64,000 nt of DNA from Trichoplusia ni (taxonomy: Eukaryota > Arthropoda > Insecta > Lepidoptera > Noctuidae), in the NCBI RefSeq assembly GCF_003590095.1, contig NC_039505.1, positions 1 through 64,000 on the forward strand, written 5' to 3'. Shown here in pieces: positions 20,531-31,144 of the stretch (the first letter of the stretch is position 1; each line of letters starts with the position of its first letter). The translations under genes were made by a program, and so were the position numbers. The notes under the pieces were generated by a model. The model saw nothing but the letters and a program-made list of their open reading frames with translations. It did not search any database and was not told the origin of the DNA.

Positions 20531-20990
20531 CAAAGCACATAATAAAAAACAAACTAAAAGTGTAATAATATATTGACTAAATTGTATTTAAAATATAACA
20601 CAAGTAATTCATCTTATGCATTAGACGAAAAAAAACGTTGGCGGCTTCATGAACAGCTCATCTGCAGACTGCACGAACGCACGCTTGGAGTTTACGCCAC
20701 TGGATGGTGTCACCGTCAGTCTGGAGTTTTAATCGTAGTAGCGCTTTCCTCCATAGTTCTTGAGAGTCTGTTTCACGAGCGTCATTAGTTTGATACAAAA
20801 TAATAAATAATAAAAAATATGTTTATTTCTCCCAATAATACAAATGCCGTTCATTTTAACAATATTAATGTAAGGAAGGGAGACAGGAGCCCATACTAAG
20901 TAAAAAACTTGTGACATGGGTCTCCTGGCCTCCTTGACCCGAACAAGTATGTCGGTTCTAACAAAATAAAGAACAGTTAGTTTGGGAGTG
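20531..20990. other. Unassigned stretch and LINE-B 3' region
   Basis: No confident gene. The right part (about 20800-20990) is probably the 3' untranslated tail of LINE-B. A short minus-strand frame at about 20640-20780 may be an old retroelement fragment. Confidence 0.3.
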
Positions 20991-20992
20991 AG

Positions 20993-21218
20993 CTAGATGA
21001 GTGAGTTATGGAAGTGAAAATGTTTTGGGGTGTGTGTGATTGTGCGTGCGTGTGAGTGTGAGTGTGTTGTGTTTGTGATTGTGTGTGGATGTGAGATATC
21101 TTTGTGCGTGTTAAGTAGTTCCTCTGTTTCCTCATACTTAAAAGTAAGAAGCCATTTGATCACTTTTTTCTTACATTCTAGAGTTGTATTTGAGTAGATT
21201 GAAAGTTTTCTATTAATA
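20993..21218 (-). pseudogene. LINE-B C-terminal segment beyond the Tc1 insertion
   Basis: The frame continues from the part at 22781 once Tc1 and one TA are discounted: INRKLSIYSNTTLECKKKV then KWLLTFKYEETEELL. A His/Thr-rich tail follows, translated from a TG/CA-rich simple repeat, to a stop at 20993. The WL.TxxYEETE block is the usual last domain of Jockey-like polymerases. Confidence 0.7.
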
Positions 21219-21220
21219 TA

Positions 21221-22778
21221 CACTCACCGGCACAATTAGGGGAACACAAAAAAAAGGTTAATTTTTTCTAACATTGTAGGATATTTCTATGAGAGCTTTT
21301 GGTTTAAGTGTTAATAACATCATAACAGATTGCTTTAAGTACACCCAAGTCTTATTGTAAGTGTTTTGACAAGAATTTATGGGTTTTTAAGATTTTGCTC
21401 ACTTAACGTTTTTTACTCATTCTGATAAGAACTTCAGTGGATGCTGCTAAAGGGAACTGTAGGTCATTTAACTGTTTACATTTGTATAGTGCACATTGTT
21501 CCGATACAAAATGAGTGATTTACCAGCAACTTCTGCAGCCAGGGCTGTAACCATGATCGAGGAAGGGCACACCTATCGCTCAGTCAGTCGCGCATTGGGT
21601 GTATCGACATCGGTGATTTATCGCGTCGTCCGACGTTATAGGGAGACTGGATCGTACGTGCGCAGACGAGGGCAGGGCAGAAATCGGGCAACTAGCGCCT
21701 TAGATGACCGTTTCTTGGTCATGCAGACTTTACGAAATCGTCGTCAAACAGCTGTTCAGACCCGAAATCGTTTAGCAGAAGTCCGTAATGTGAATGTCAG
21801 TGAAAGGACTGTTAGAAGACGGTTAAATGAAGTTGGTTTAAACTCTTACGTGCCAGCAAAGGCTCCAAAACTCGAGGTAGCTCATCGTGTAGCAAGATTA
21901 GCATTCGCTCGAGAGCATCGAGATTGGACAAGTAAGTGGGGCCGTGTTTTGTTCAGTGACGAGAGCCGATTTTGTGTAAATTTCGTGGATGGGAGGGAAA
22001 GAATGTGGAGACATCGACATCGACGTTATCGCCAAGCAAATTTCACTGGAACTGTGTCGTATGGTGGAGGGTCAGTGATGGTATGGGGTGGCATATGTTT
22101 GGGAGCCCGTACGGAGCTAGTGACCATCAGTAATGGATCGCTAACTGCACAGCGGTACATTACAGAAGTGTTAGAACCCCATGTCATGCCTTTTGCTCCA
22201 TCTATTGGTGAAAATTTCATTTTCATGCATGATAACGCACGGCCTCACACTGCACGCATAGTGAGTGACTACCTTAATGAAGTAGGTATCACTCAGATGG
22301 GCTGGCCAGCGCGATCACCGGATATGAACCCGATAGAACATGTGTGGGACTACCTGGGAAGAAAGGTTCGACAAAGAAATCCAGCCCCTAACAATGTGGA
22401 AGAACTTAAATCGGCGTTAGTGGGAGAGTGGAATAACTTGCCCCAAGAACTGATCGACAACGTTATCCAAAGCATGGGAAATCGTATACAGGCTTTAATT
22501 CGAGCCCGTGGCGGCAATACCCGGTATTAAAATTTTCTTTTATGGGTGAACTTTAAAGTTTTTGGCAGATTTCAATCATAAAGAAAAATCGTTTCATGTT
22601 ATTTATTTGTAATTTTGTTAAATTCTTCAAGAATAAATATTGTGTGAGTTACTAAAACATTTAGTTTTGTTAGGTTGAGTACAACTTATAATTGTGTAAC
22701 TAAAAAAAATATGTATTACTTGACTTTGTAAAGAAAATCGACCTTTTTTTAGTGTTCCCCTAATTGTGCCGGCGTGTG
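21221..22778 (+). mobile_element. Complete Tc1-like transposon
   Basis: Terminal inverted repeats start CACTCACCGGCACAATTAGG on the left and CACACGCCGGCACAATTAGG on the complement of the right, and extend about 36 bp. The TA target duplication is at 21219-21220 and 22779-22780. It carries one intact transposase gene. 1,558 bp is a normal Tc1 length. Confidence 0.95.
21511..22530 (+). CDS. Tc1-like transposase (DD34E type)
   Basis: ATG at 21511 (MSDLPATS...), 339 codons. The N-terminus has paired helix-turn-helix domains (residues about 5-110, EEGHTYRSVSRALGVSTSV and a second HTH), then the DDE domain: VLFSDESRF with the first Asp, FMHDNARPHTA with the second, and SPDMNPIEHVWD with the Glu. 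The frame is complete and has no stop. It cuts and pastes the element at TA sites by binding its ends. Length is normal for the family, so the copy could be active. Confidence 0.95.
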   Translation: MSDLPATSAARAVTMIEEGHTYRSVSRALGVSTSVIYRVVRRYRETGSYVRRRGQGRNRATSALDDRFLVMQTLRNRRQTAVQTRNRLAEVRNVNVSERTVRRRLNEVGLNSYVPAKAPKLEVAHRVARLAFAREHRDWTSKWGRVLFSDESRFCVNFVDGRERMWRHRHRRYRQANFTGTVSYGGGSVMVWGGICLGARTELVTISNGSLTAQRYITEVLEPHVMPFAPSIGENFIFMHDNARPHTARIVSDYLNEVGITQMGWPARSPDMNPIEHVWDYLGRKVRQRNPAPNNVEELKSALVGEWNNLPQELIDNVIQSMGNRIQALIRARGGNTRY

Positions 22779-22780
22779 TA

Positions 22781-23759
22781 GTTATATAAACGTGTACCTT
22801 TAAAAAAGAAATATTTATCGCTGAAGGCTGTTCTGGCTGGTTCTGTAAGGCATATTTGATAATTACGACGCTGAGACAACGTTGAGTTACTTGGGTTAAA
22901 TAGTAGAAGCCTATGTTGCCTAAGAACAACGGAAAGAACATACAGTTGCCTAACTGTTAGTACCTCCGCTAGTTCATAGAGTTCCGAGGTAGAGAAAAGC
23001 CTTGGTTTAAATAAACTAATTTTTAATATAAGTCTTTGGGCCCTCTCTAATTCTATTAGGTGGCTCTTAGCTGCTCCACCCCAGGAAGAAATGCAGTAGG
23101 CAAGGACGGATTGACAAAGCGCTAAATAGACTGTTCTCATAACTTTAGAGTCCGCTACATGCATACTTAGTTGTTTAAATATATATGTTAATTTTCGCAC
23201 TCTTTTTGCAACATTACTTATATGTTCTGAAAAATTAAGATTTTCGTCAATGGTTACCCTTAAATATTTTATAGATTTAGTTTTTTGAATCTGTGGACAG
23301 TAACAATTTGTGCTTTGGGTTAAATCACATGAATGCGCTATAATTTTATGCGGTGCTGAAACAGAATTACGTAGAGAAAAAGTTATATAGTACGATTTAT
23401 TTGTATTTAATGTTAGTGAGTTGTTAGATAACCAATGACATACCCTATTTAAGCCTAGTTGGGCGTATTTAAATACGCTTGACCACGAGTCTCCAAAAAA
23501 GGTGAGGGTTGTATCATCAGCATAGGAGATTATTTTACAATTTTGAAGATTGAGTTGACATAGTCCATTAATGTAGCATAAAAATAGGGTAGGGCCCAAA
23601 ATACTTCCTTGAGGGGCCCAAAATACTTCCTTGAGGGACTCCAAAGTTAACAGAACACTCCCATCTTACCTTGAGGTCAATATAGTACTCGCTGGAGGTG
23701 TTTGCAGTCCGGCGCTCGTTGCCGTTTGCTATTCTTGTAACGAAGAACGTAGACAACAC
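22781..23759 (-). pseudogene. LINE-B reverse transcriptase, central part
   Basis: Two frames (23759-23568 and 23644-22781) meet at a 22-bp tandem duplication in the FGVPQGSILGP motif. Beyond it come IISYADDTTLTF (YADD catalytic pair), LTLNTNKSYYITF, a KYLRVTIDENLNF block and thumb/connection sequence (YCISSWGGAAKSHL). This is the C-terminal half of a LINE polymerase. The duplication, not a multiple of three, is itself the frameshift. Nothing upstream of the GVPQGS motif is clearly RT, so the copy is also 5'-truncated. Confidence 0.8.
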
Positions 23760-24540
23760 AGGCGTTGACGCGCCATCACATTCAACGTTCCGTTCATGTC
23801 GGAGCCCGAATCTTATTTTTTTTGCTGCAACAAGGAGTAACGAATTATATTAACACGTACTCGTATCTTAATTATAATTTAGCGTTAATTTTATAGTACC
23901 GTATAGTTACCTTATAATAGCAGATTTTGTGGGTGTCTTGCGTTTGCCTGTCGATGTTGTCCGTTTGTGGGAACTTTCTATTTTACGTTCATTGTTCAAG
24001 GGAACGATGTCACTCTCGCAGTCCGACCTGAAAGTTTAATGAATTATAAACATTTATTAAACGTTATGTTACTAACACATTAATTTCATATAAAACGTTT
24101 GTTCTAAATAAAATTGAACAAGGTTCGATTACATCAAACACTGAAAAATCAAGATAGAAATTAATCAAGTAATAGTATAGTACTTACATCTTTACTGGTG
24201 TGAATTCTGGCAAATTGGCAGCGGTGAAGTTCGAGTATACTAAACTTACAGTAAAGATATTCAGAAGTAAAACTTTTGTTTTGTTGTACGATTTACTTTC
24301 TAGATTTTAGCTGAATACCCGTAGCTGGGGTATGGTATTGAACCAAATATTATATCAGCACTAGAAAGTAATGATCGCTAACCAACATGTCTTTGCTTAT
24401 AAGCAAATGTGAAGTGTTACCTCGAATAATTTAAAACGTTCGCAATCAAAGCAAACATTATAAACGACAATACAATTTATTATGTACGTATTATACTCGT
24501 GTAAATCCAAAAAAGTATCGACTAAGGGATTCTTATTGTA
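23760..24540. other. Flank of the viral element; candidate minus-strand exons
   Basis: No clear gene. A minus-strand exon-like segment at 23911-24027 and a possible downstream one from about 23829 are described separately. The rest is AT-rich and probably includes the promoter side of the DNA polymerase gene. Confidence 0.3.
23911..24027 (-). CDS. Candidate internal exon of an unrecognised gene
   Basis: On the minus strand an acceptor (TTAAACTTTCAG, at 24028 and above) is followed by 117 bases open in one frame (SDCESDIVPLNNERKIESS...) and a donor GTAACTATACGG from 23910. A further acceptor, TTGTTGCAG, occurs near 23838 with open frame beyond it that runs into LINE-B. The peptide is Ser/Lys/Thr-rich and not recognised. 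It may be a host exon or part of the viral element. Weak support. Confidence 0.25.
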
Positions 24541-25611
24541 ATGCAATATTTCGCTTTATGTGATCACGTTGCTGCTTTATACCCAACGAATACACATCCT
24601 GAAAGAATAACATCGTATCCTCATTTCCGCGATGTCTTGAACGTAAATGATATCCAATTGCCAATCACTTTTTCTGATATAGATACTTTTGAAAGGAACA
24701 ATCCTTTTTTAAATATTTATATTTACGGTTTAAGAGGTAGTAAGACTATAACAGGACCTCTATACAAATCTGAGAAAATTAATCATAAATCTAAGAAAAT
24801 TCATTTACTGTTTTTAGAAAATTCGAATTCATCTCACTATTGTCTCATTAAAGATTTACCACGCCTCGTTAAAACCCAAATAACAAAACATCATAGTAAG
24901 ATATATTTCTGCGAAACCTGTTTAGTGTTTTTTTCAAGTGAAGAACGTTTTGAAAATCATTTGTGTGCAGGAGTTATTACTGTATTGCCTGATAAAGGAA
25001 CATTTTTACAATTCAAAAATAAGACATTCCTTTCATAATCTACGCTGATTTCGAAACATTACTCGAACCGATTTCCGGCCATGAATCGGACACCGCTAAC
25101 ACGTCACGCTTACAACGACACGTTCCTTCAGCCTTCGCGTATAATATTGTTTCACCGTGTGATGATAATTTTAATGAATTCAAAACTTATCGTGGAATTG
25201 ATTGTGTATCCAAATTTATAGAGTTCCTTACTGAAGACGTCAAAAGAATTTATAACATATAACTCAAAATATCTCGATTATATTTTCTGAGAAAGATGGA
25301 ATTGATTACAAAAAAGCTTGGAAATGTCACATATGCGATAATCTGTTATGGAAAAGATCACTGTCATATTACTGGTCGATATCGCGGTGCAGCTCATCGA
25401 CATTGTAATTTACAATATAAGTTACCTATGTTCATACCAATATTTTTTCATAATTTATCAGGATACGACTGTCACCTTTTTATTAAAAAGTTAGGTGAAA
25501 CGCCTGGCAAATTAAATATCATCCCTAGAACCAAAGAAAAATATATATGATTTTCCAAATTTATACATATCGACGAGGATGAAAACGTACAAATTAGATT
25601 TTTAGATTCAT
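24541..25611 (+). pseudogene. polB: Polinton/Maverick protein-primed DNA polymerase B, N-terminal (exonuclease) part
   Basis: ATG at 24541. The N-terminal domain with a Cys-His finger (FCETCLVFFSSEERFENHLC) is followed, in another frame, by exonuclease motif I (IIYADFETLLEP, about 25041), an embedded HNH-like DHCHITGRYRGAAH (about 25355) and exonuclease motif II (NLSGYDCHLF, about 25452-25481). Protein-primed family B polymerases replicate linear viral genomes from a terminal protein. At least two frameshifts and a stop break this part. The frame is then interrupted by piggyBac at the TTAA 25612-25615. Confidence 0.85.
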
Positions 25612-25615
25612 TTAA

Positions 25616-28087
25616 CCCTAGAAAGATAGTCTGCGTAAAATTGACGCATGCATTCTTGAAATATTGCTCTCTCTTTCTAAATAGCGCGAATCCGTCGCTG
25701 TGCGTTTAGGACATCTCAGTCGCCGCTTGGAGCTCCCGTGAGGCGTGCTTGTCAATGCGGTAAGTGTCACTGATTTTGAACTATAACGACCGCGTGAGTC
25801 AAAATGACGCATGATTATCTTTTACGTGACTTTTAAGATTTAACTCATACGATAATTATATTGTTATTTCATGTTCTACTTACGTGATAACTTATTATAT
25901 ATATATTTTCTTGTTATAGATATCGTGACTAATATATAATAAAATGGGTAGTTCTTTAGACGATGAGCATATCCTCTCTGCTCTTCTGCAAAGCGATGAC
26001 GAGCTTGTTGGTGAGGATTCTGACAGTGAAATATCAGATCACGTAAGTGAAGATGACGTCCAGAGCGATACAGAAGAAGCGTTTATAGATGAGGTACATG
26101 AAGTGCAGCCAACGTCAAGCGGTAGTGAAATATTAGACGAACAAAATGTTATTGAACAACCAGGTTCTTCATTGGCTTCTAACAAAATCTTGACCTTGCC
26201 ACAGAGGACTATTAGAGGTAAGAATAAACATTGTTGGTCAACTTCAAAGTCCACGAGGCGTAGCCGAGTCTCTGCACTGAACATTGTCAGATCTCAAAGA
26301 GGTCCGACGCGTATGTGCCGCAATATATATGACCCACTTTTATGCTTCAAACTATTTTTTACTGATGAGATAATTTCGGAAATTGTAAAATGGACAAATG
26401 CTGAGATATCATTGAAACGTCGGGAATCTATGACAGGTGCTACATTTCGTGACACGAATGAAGATGAAATCTATGCTTTCTTTGGTATTCTGGTAATGAC
26501 AGCAGTGAGAAAAGATAACCACATGTCCACAGATGACCTCTTTGATCGATCTTTGTCAATGGTGTACGTCTCTGTAATGAGTCGTGATCGTTTTGATTTT
26601 TTGATACGATGTCTTAGAATGGATGACAAAAGTATACGGCCCACACTTCGAGAAAACGATGTATTTACTCCTGTTAGAAAAATATGGGATCTCTTTATCC
26701 ATCAGTGCATACAAAATTACACTCCAGGGGCTCATTTGACCATAGATGAACAGTTACTTGGTTTTAGAGGACGGTGTCCGTTTAGGATGTATATCCCAAA
26801 CAAGCCAAGTAAGTATGGAATAAAAATCCTCATGATGTGTGACAGTGGTACAAAGTATATGATAAATGGAATGCCTTATTTGGGAAGAGGAACACAGACC
26901 AACGGAGTACCACTCGGTGAATACTACGTGAAGGAGTTATCAAAGCCTGTGCACGGTAGTTGTCGTAATATTACGTGTGACAATTGGTTCACCTCAATCC
27001 CTTTGGCAAAAAACTTACTACAAGAACCGTATAAGTTAACCATTGTGGGAACCGTGCGATCAAACAAACGCGAGATACCGGAAGTACTGAAAAACAGTCG
27101 CTCCAGGCCAGTGGGAACATCGATGTTTTGTTTTGACGGACCCCTTACTCTCGTCTCATATAAACCGAAGCCAGCTAAGATGGTATACTTATTATCATCT
27201 TGTGATGAGGATGCTTCTATCAACGAAAGTACCGGTAAACCGCAAATGGTTATGTATTATAATCAAACTAAAGGCGGAGTGGACACGCTAGACCAAATGT
27301 GTTCTGTGATGACCTGCAGTAGGAAGACGAATAGGTGGCCTATGGCATTATTGTACGGAATGATAAACATTGCCTGCATAAATTCTTTTATTATATACAG
27401 CCATAATGTCAGTAGCAAGGGAGAAAAGGTTCAAAGTCGCAAAAAATTTATGAGAAACCTTTACATGAGCCTGACGTCATCGTTTATGCGTAAGCGTTTA
27501 GAAGCTCCTACTTTGAAGAGATATTTGCGCGATAATATCTCTAATATTTTGCCAAATGAAGTGCCTGGTACATCAGATGACAGTACTGAAGAGCCAGTAA
27601 CGAAAAAACGTACTTACTGTACTTACTGCCCCTCTAAAATAAGGCGAAAGGCAAATGCATCGTGCAAAAAATGCAAAAAAGTTATTTGTCGAGAGCATAA
27701 TATTGATATGTGCCAAAGTTGTTTCTGACTGACTAATAAGTATAATTTGTTTCTATTATGTATAAGTTAAGCTAATTACTTATTTTATAATACAACATGA
27801 CTGTTTTTAAAGTACAAAATAAGTTTATTTTTGTAAAAGAGAGAATGTTTAAAAGTTTTGTTACTTTATAGAAGAAATTTTGAGTTTTTGTTTTTTTTTA
27901 ATAAATAAATAAACATAAATAAATAGTTTGTTGAATTTATTATTAGTATGTAAGTGTAAATATAATAAAACTTAATATCTATTCAAATTAATAAATAAAC
28001 CTCGATATACAGACCGATAAAACACATGCGTCAATTTTACGCATGATTATCTTTAACGTACGTCACAATATGATTATCTTTCTAGGG
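25616..28087 (+). mobile_element. Complete piggyBac element, IFP2 type
   Basis: The ends are CCCTAGAAAGATA on the left and TATCTTTCTAGGG on the right, flanked by TTAA at 25612-25615 and 28088-28091. The length is 2,472 bp, the size I know for the original Trichoplusia ni element. Internal inverted repeats with TGACGCATG are visible at both ends (about 25643 and 28028). The transposase frame is intact. It sits inside the viral DNA polymerase gene, and removing it restores the local polymerase frame. Confidence 0.97.
25944..27728 (+). CDS. piggyBac transposase
   Basis: 594 codons from ATG 25944, equal to the family type length. It has an acidic N-terminus (residues 1-60), then the DDE domain with HLTIDEQLLGF (Asp268 by family numbering), ITCDNWFTS (Asp346) and KGGVDTLDQM (Asp447, Asp450), and a C-terminal Cys-rich finger (CTYCPSKIRRKANASCKKCK, then CREHNIDMCQSC). 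It excises and inserts at TTAA without footprints. No stop or shift, so it is potentially functional. Compared with memory of the type protein only a couple of residues seem to differ; that needs an alignment. Confidence 0.97.
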   Translation: MGSSLDDEHILSALLQSDDELVGEDSDSEISDHVSEDDVQSDTEEAFIDEVHEVQPTSSGSEILDEQNVIEQPGSSLASNKILTLPQRTIRGKNKHCWSTSKSTRRSRVSALNIVRSQRGPTRMCRNIYDPLLCFKLFFTDEIISEIVKWTNAEISLKRRESMTGATFRDTNEDEIYAFFGILVMTAVRKDNHMSTDDLFDRSLSMVYVSVMSRDRFDFLIRCLRMDDKSIRPTLRENDVFTPVRKIWDLFIHQCIQNYTPGAHLTIDEQLLGFRGRCPFRMYIPNKPSKYGIKILMMCDSGTKYMINGMPYLGRGTQTNGVPLGEYYVKELSKPVHGSCRNITCDNWFTSIPLAKNLLQEPYKLTIVGTVRSNKREIPEVLKNSRSRPVGTSMFCFDGPLTLVSYKPKPAKMVYLLSSCDEDASINESTGKPQMVMYYNQTKGGVDTLDQMCSVMTCSRKTNRWPMALLYGMINIACINSFIIYSHNVSSKGEKVQSRKKFMRNLYMSLTSSFMRKRLEAPTLKRYLRDNISNILPNEVPGTSDDSTEEPVTKKRTYCTYCPSKIRRKANASCKKCKKVICREHNIDMCQSCF

Positions 28088-28091
28088 TTAA

Positions 28092-29873
28092 TTTCTTAGG
28101 CACTAGTTTAGACAAGCTATCAAAGACTATGCAAATTGAGGATTTTATTAGCTTGCGCTTTCATTTCCCTATAAATGATCAGTTTAATTTACTTACCCGA
28201 AAAGGCTTTATCCATACGATTACATGAGCAATTGGAATTGCTATGAAGAAAAAACGTTACCACCGAAACATTTATTTTTCAATTCCTTACGTAATGAGCA
28301 TATTTCACAGGAGGACTATAACCACGCTAACTCGGTATGGACCAAATTTGGCATAAAAACAATGGGTGAATATACTGACTTATATTTAAAGACTGATGTA
28401 CTATTACTTACGGACATATTTCAACATTTTCGAAAAACTTGTAAAGTGCATTATAAGCTCGACCCTGCGTTTTATATTACTGCTCCTAGTTTATCGTTTG
28501 ATGCTATGCTTTTAAAGACGGGAGTTAAATTAGAACTTATAACAGACTTATCTATTGTGCGAATGATTCAAAGCGGCATAAGAGGAGGTTTATGTATGTG
28601 TTCCCACCGCTATGCAAAAGCTAATAATAGATATATGTATGTCATCGTATGATGCAGTGGAACCAGAGTGTTTTATAAGTTATTTAGACTGTAACAATCT
28701 TTACGGCTATAGTATGTGTCAGTATTTACCTCACTCGGATTTCCGATTTTTAAATCAACACGAAATAGATCAGTTAGTCGTAGAAAATATTAGAGATAGC
28801 GCGGAATGGGGTTTTATACTTGAAGTAGATCTCTTATAAACCTCCGGGTGGTAAAACAGAAAAACTTATTACAAATCTCTACAATAAGTATAAATACGTG
28901 ATTCATTATGTACACTTAAAGAAATGTCTTGAGCATGGTTTATTATTACGTAAAATACATAGAGTCATTACGTTTCGACAAAGTGCATATTTAAAGGAGT
29001 ACTTCGAATTAAATACCAAATTACGACAAAACGCAAAAAGTGTTTTTGAGCAGGATTTCTTTAAGTTATTAAACAATAGCGTTTTTGGTAAAACTTAAGA
29101 AAATACAGAAAAAAGGGTGACTGTTCATTTAATGAACTCATGGAATAGTCCGAATAATAAAACCAAAAAATATATTTGTGCTGAAAAACTCATAAGCAAA
29201 CCTTATTTTCATAGTGTGTCAGTTTTATCGGAAAACTTAGCAGCAATACAAATGGTACCTGACCGTTTAATATTGGATAAACCGATATACATAGGCTTTA
29301 CTGTATTAGAACTATCTAAATCACATATGTATCATTTTCATTATAATATAGTTAAACCTTTTTACGGCGATAGAGTAAAATTATGCTACACTGACACGGA
29401 TTCTTTTGTATATATTATATACACGGATGATTTCTATAACGATATAAAATATATTTTTTACAGTACTTCGATACTAGCAACTATAACATTAATAATAAAT
29501 TTATGATACCGCAAATAAATTAAAAAGTGCCGGGATTGTTTAAAGACGAATTGGGTGGCGAGCTGATTACCAAATTTGTTGGGTTAAGGTCAAAATTATA
29601 TTCAATAAAAACGATGAACAATGTCATTAAGAAAGCAAAAGGTATTAAGTCTTGTGTGGTCCGTGATTTAACTATTGATAATTATCAGCATGTATTATTT
29701 AATAGAGACATAATCCATCGAAAAAATATTTTATTCAAATCAATTAAACATGAAATATTAACGTAGTTAGTAGTAGTAACGTAAATAGTAACGATGATAA
29801 ACGTTTAATACCCAAATGCAATGTTGCAACCCAAGCGTGGGGACATACTTCCATCTTAAAAGGTTATTTGACT
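28092..29873 (+). pseudogene. polB: Polinton/Maverick DNA polymerase B, C-terminal (polymerase) part
   Basis: It continues from the piggyBac site. Visible are LYLKTDVLLLTDIF, the palm motif A block ISYLDCNNLYGYSM (about 28678), motif B KLLNNSVFGKT (about 29064) and motif C CYTDTDSFVY (about 29384). FVGLRSKLYSIKT and VVRDLTIDNYQ mark the C-terminal region. A last in-frame-like block with DDKRLIPKCN follows the stop near 29766 and ends near 29873. Frameshifts occur near 28640, 28838, 29095 and 29510. All catalytic motifs are recognisable but the gene is dead. Confidence 0.88.
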
Positions 29874-30568
29874 TGATGGTGCCTCATTGTGTTATCATTT
29901 AACGTACATAATATAAGTTATATTATTTAAGATACAAATGAACTGTAATAATATAGAAACAAATATGTTATTAAATAAATACTTGTTTGTAAAATAGATT
30001 GTAAATACGTATAAATTAAAATAAGCTTAATTAATAAATTCACACTAATAAACAACATTTGTTGAGTACATTGTTGTTGTTTTATTGAATTAGAAGGGTT
30101 AAATAATAATACCTGTACTTTTAACATGTGGTTTATTTTCTATATGTCTTATAATATTTGTGATTGCAATGATTCAATATAACACATAAGTATGTAGTGG
30201 GACGAGTAGACACTTGTGCTATGTTGCAAGTAAAATATTATGCAAGATTGCAGTTTATACTTTAGACTAAAACCGTTATGTAATATGAAACTCTAAGTAT
30301 ATTTACGAAAGAGTGGTTTTCAAACAATTTATCTACAGACCCAAATAAATGCAAAGCTAACAATTTTGAAGTCTTATATAAAGTTGATTATTGGTTTCGT
30401 TTTTATTATTTACGGACTATTACTATAATATAGTATATGTGACATTATACATCATCATGTGAACGGTAAGTTAGATATTGTAATCTAACGTTAACCTACT
30501 AGTGGATTATGTACCCGTATTGATTTACCAGTATTGATTATTTATTTTTGCGTATCTTCTTGTTTCAG
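29874..30568. other. AT-rich non-coding stretch
   Basis: No gene, RNA or repeat recognised. It ends in a polypyrimidine tract and AG that could be a 3' splice site at 30567-30568. Confidence 0.4.
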
Positions 30569-30916
30569 ATACCTGACTCAGAAATTGTGTTTAGCCAGTA
30601 TGCTCAGGATCCTTACGAAGGATTCTCTGAGCTGTGTCGCACTGAACCAGAACAATGTACAACGAAAGAAAAAAAGCAGAGAAACTTTAAAAAAACAGAA
30701 TGCCACGAAATCTTTTTTTGTCAGCCGATTACAACGACAAGTCTTAAGTTAATCAAAATTGCTGTTACTGATCTCTGCAACAACAATAGTTCTCAAACAA
30801 GTGACAGCGATAGTGAAAACGAGAATGTTGTGATAAGTGCTCAGTATATTGTCAGGGATGCCATGGACAGTGTTATGGATGAAACAGAATCATTAGTTAA
30901 AAAGATCTCTAAATAG
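30569..30916 (+). CDS. Candidate terminal exon or small viral ORF, product unknown
   Basis: An acceptor-like TATCTTCTTGTTTCAG ends at 30568. After it the frame is open for 115 codons to a TAG at 30914-30916, and an A-rich tail region follows. The peptide is mixed, with a Ser/Asp/Glu-rich run (SQTSDSDSENEN) and an acidic C-terminus. It lies between the viral polymerase and the convergent capsid genes, so it may belong to the viral element. No ATG in frame close to the start. Not recognised. Confidence 0.3.
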   Translation: MPDSEIVFSQYAQDPYEGFSELCRTEPEQCTTKEKKQRNFKKTECHEIFFCQPITTTSLKLIKIAVTDLCNNNSSQTSDSDSENENVVISAQYIVRDAMDSVMDETESLVKKISK

Positions 30917-31085
30917 ACAGTGATTTTTGATAATATCGATCTAGAATTATATGCAGTTTTTTATTAGTCTTATTTATATTGGTTATTCGTTTCAATTTAA
31001 TTTCGTAATGTGTATACGAGGTATAATTTGAATTAAAAATACAATTATAGATAAAAGTTGTTTTATTTAGAAAATATATCTTAAA

Positions 31086-31140
31086 TAATACATTTAATTA
31101 CCACTCCAAATACTTTTTAAAACATAACACATTTTTTTAG
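31086..31140 (-). repeat. Partial duplicate of the 3' end of the 157-aa viral gene
   Basis: CACTCCAAATACTTTTTAAA and ACATAACACATTTTT at 31103-31137 match 36741-36777 with a few changes, so the last dozen codons of the 157-aa gene and its stop are present twice. Between the two lies Gypsy-2. With Gypsy-2 removed, the copies would be a diverged tandem pair about 140 bp apart. Confidence 0.65.
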
Positions 31141-31144
31141 AGCA

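Larger units (their letters stand above)
20993..23759 (-). mobile_element. LINE-B: non-LTR retrotransposon 3' half, split by a Tc1 element
   Basis: RT sequence occupies 23759-22781 and resumes at 21218-20993 after the Tc1 insertion. The TA duplication allows the frame to run through the junction into a KCKxxxxxWLxTxxYEETE-like C-terminus typical of Jockey-type LINEs. The last coding part is a GT-rich simple repeat (about 20998-21095). The 5' half is missing. The order of events is clear: the LINE came first and Tc1 later. Confidence 0.8.

Noticed and set aside
19874..20552. Several overlapping minus-strand ORFs with repeated peptides
   Set aside because: They are produced by the 109-bp tandem repeat. 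The period is not a multiple of three and the frames drift.
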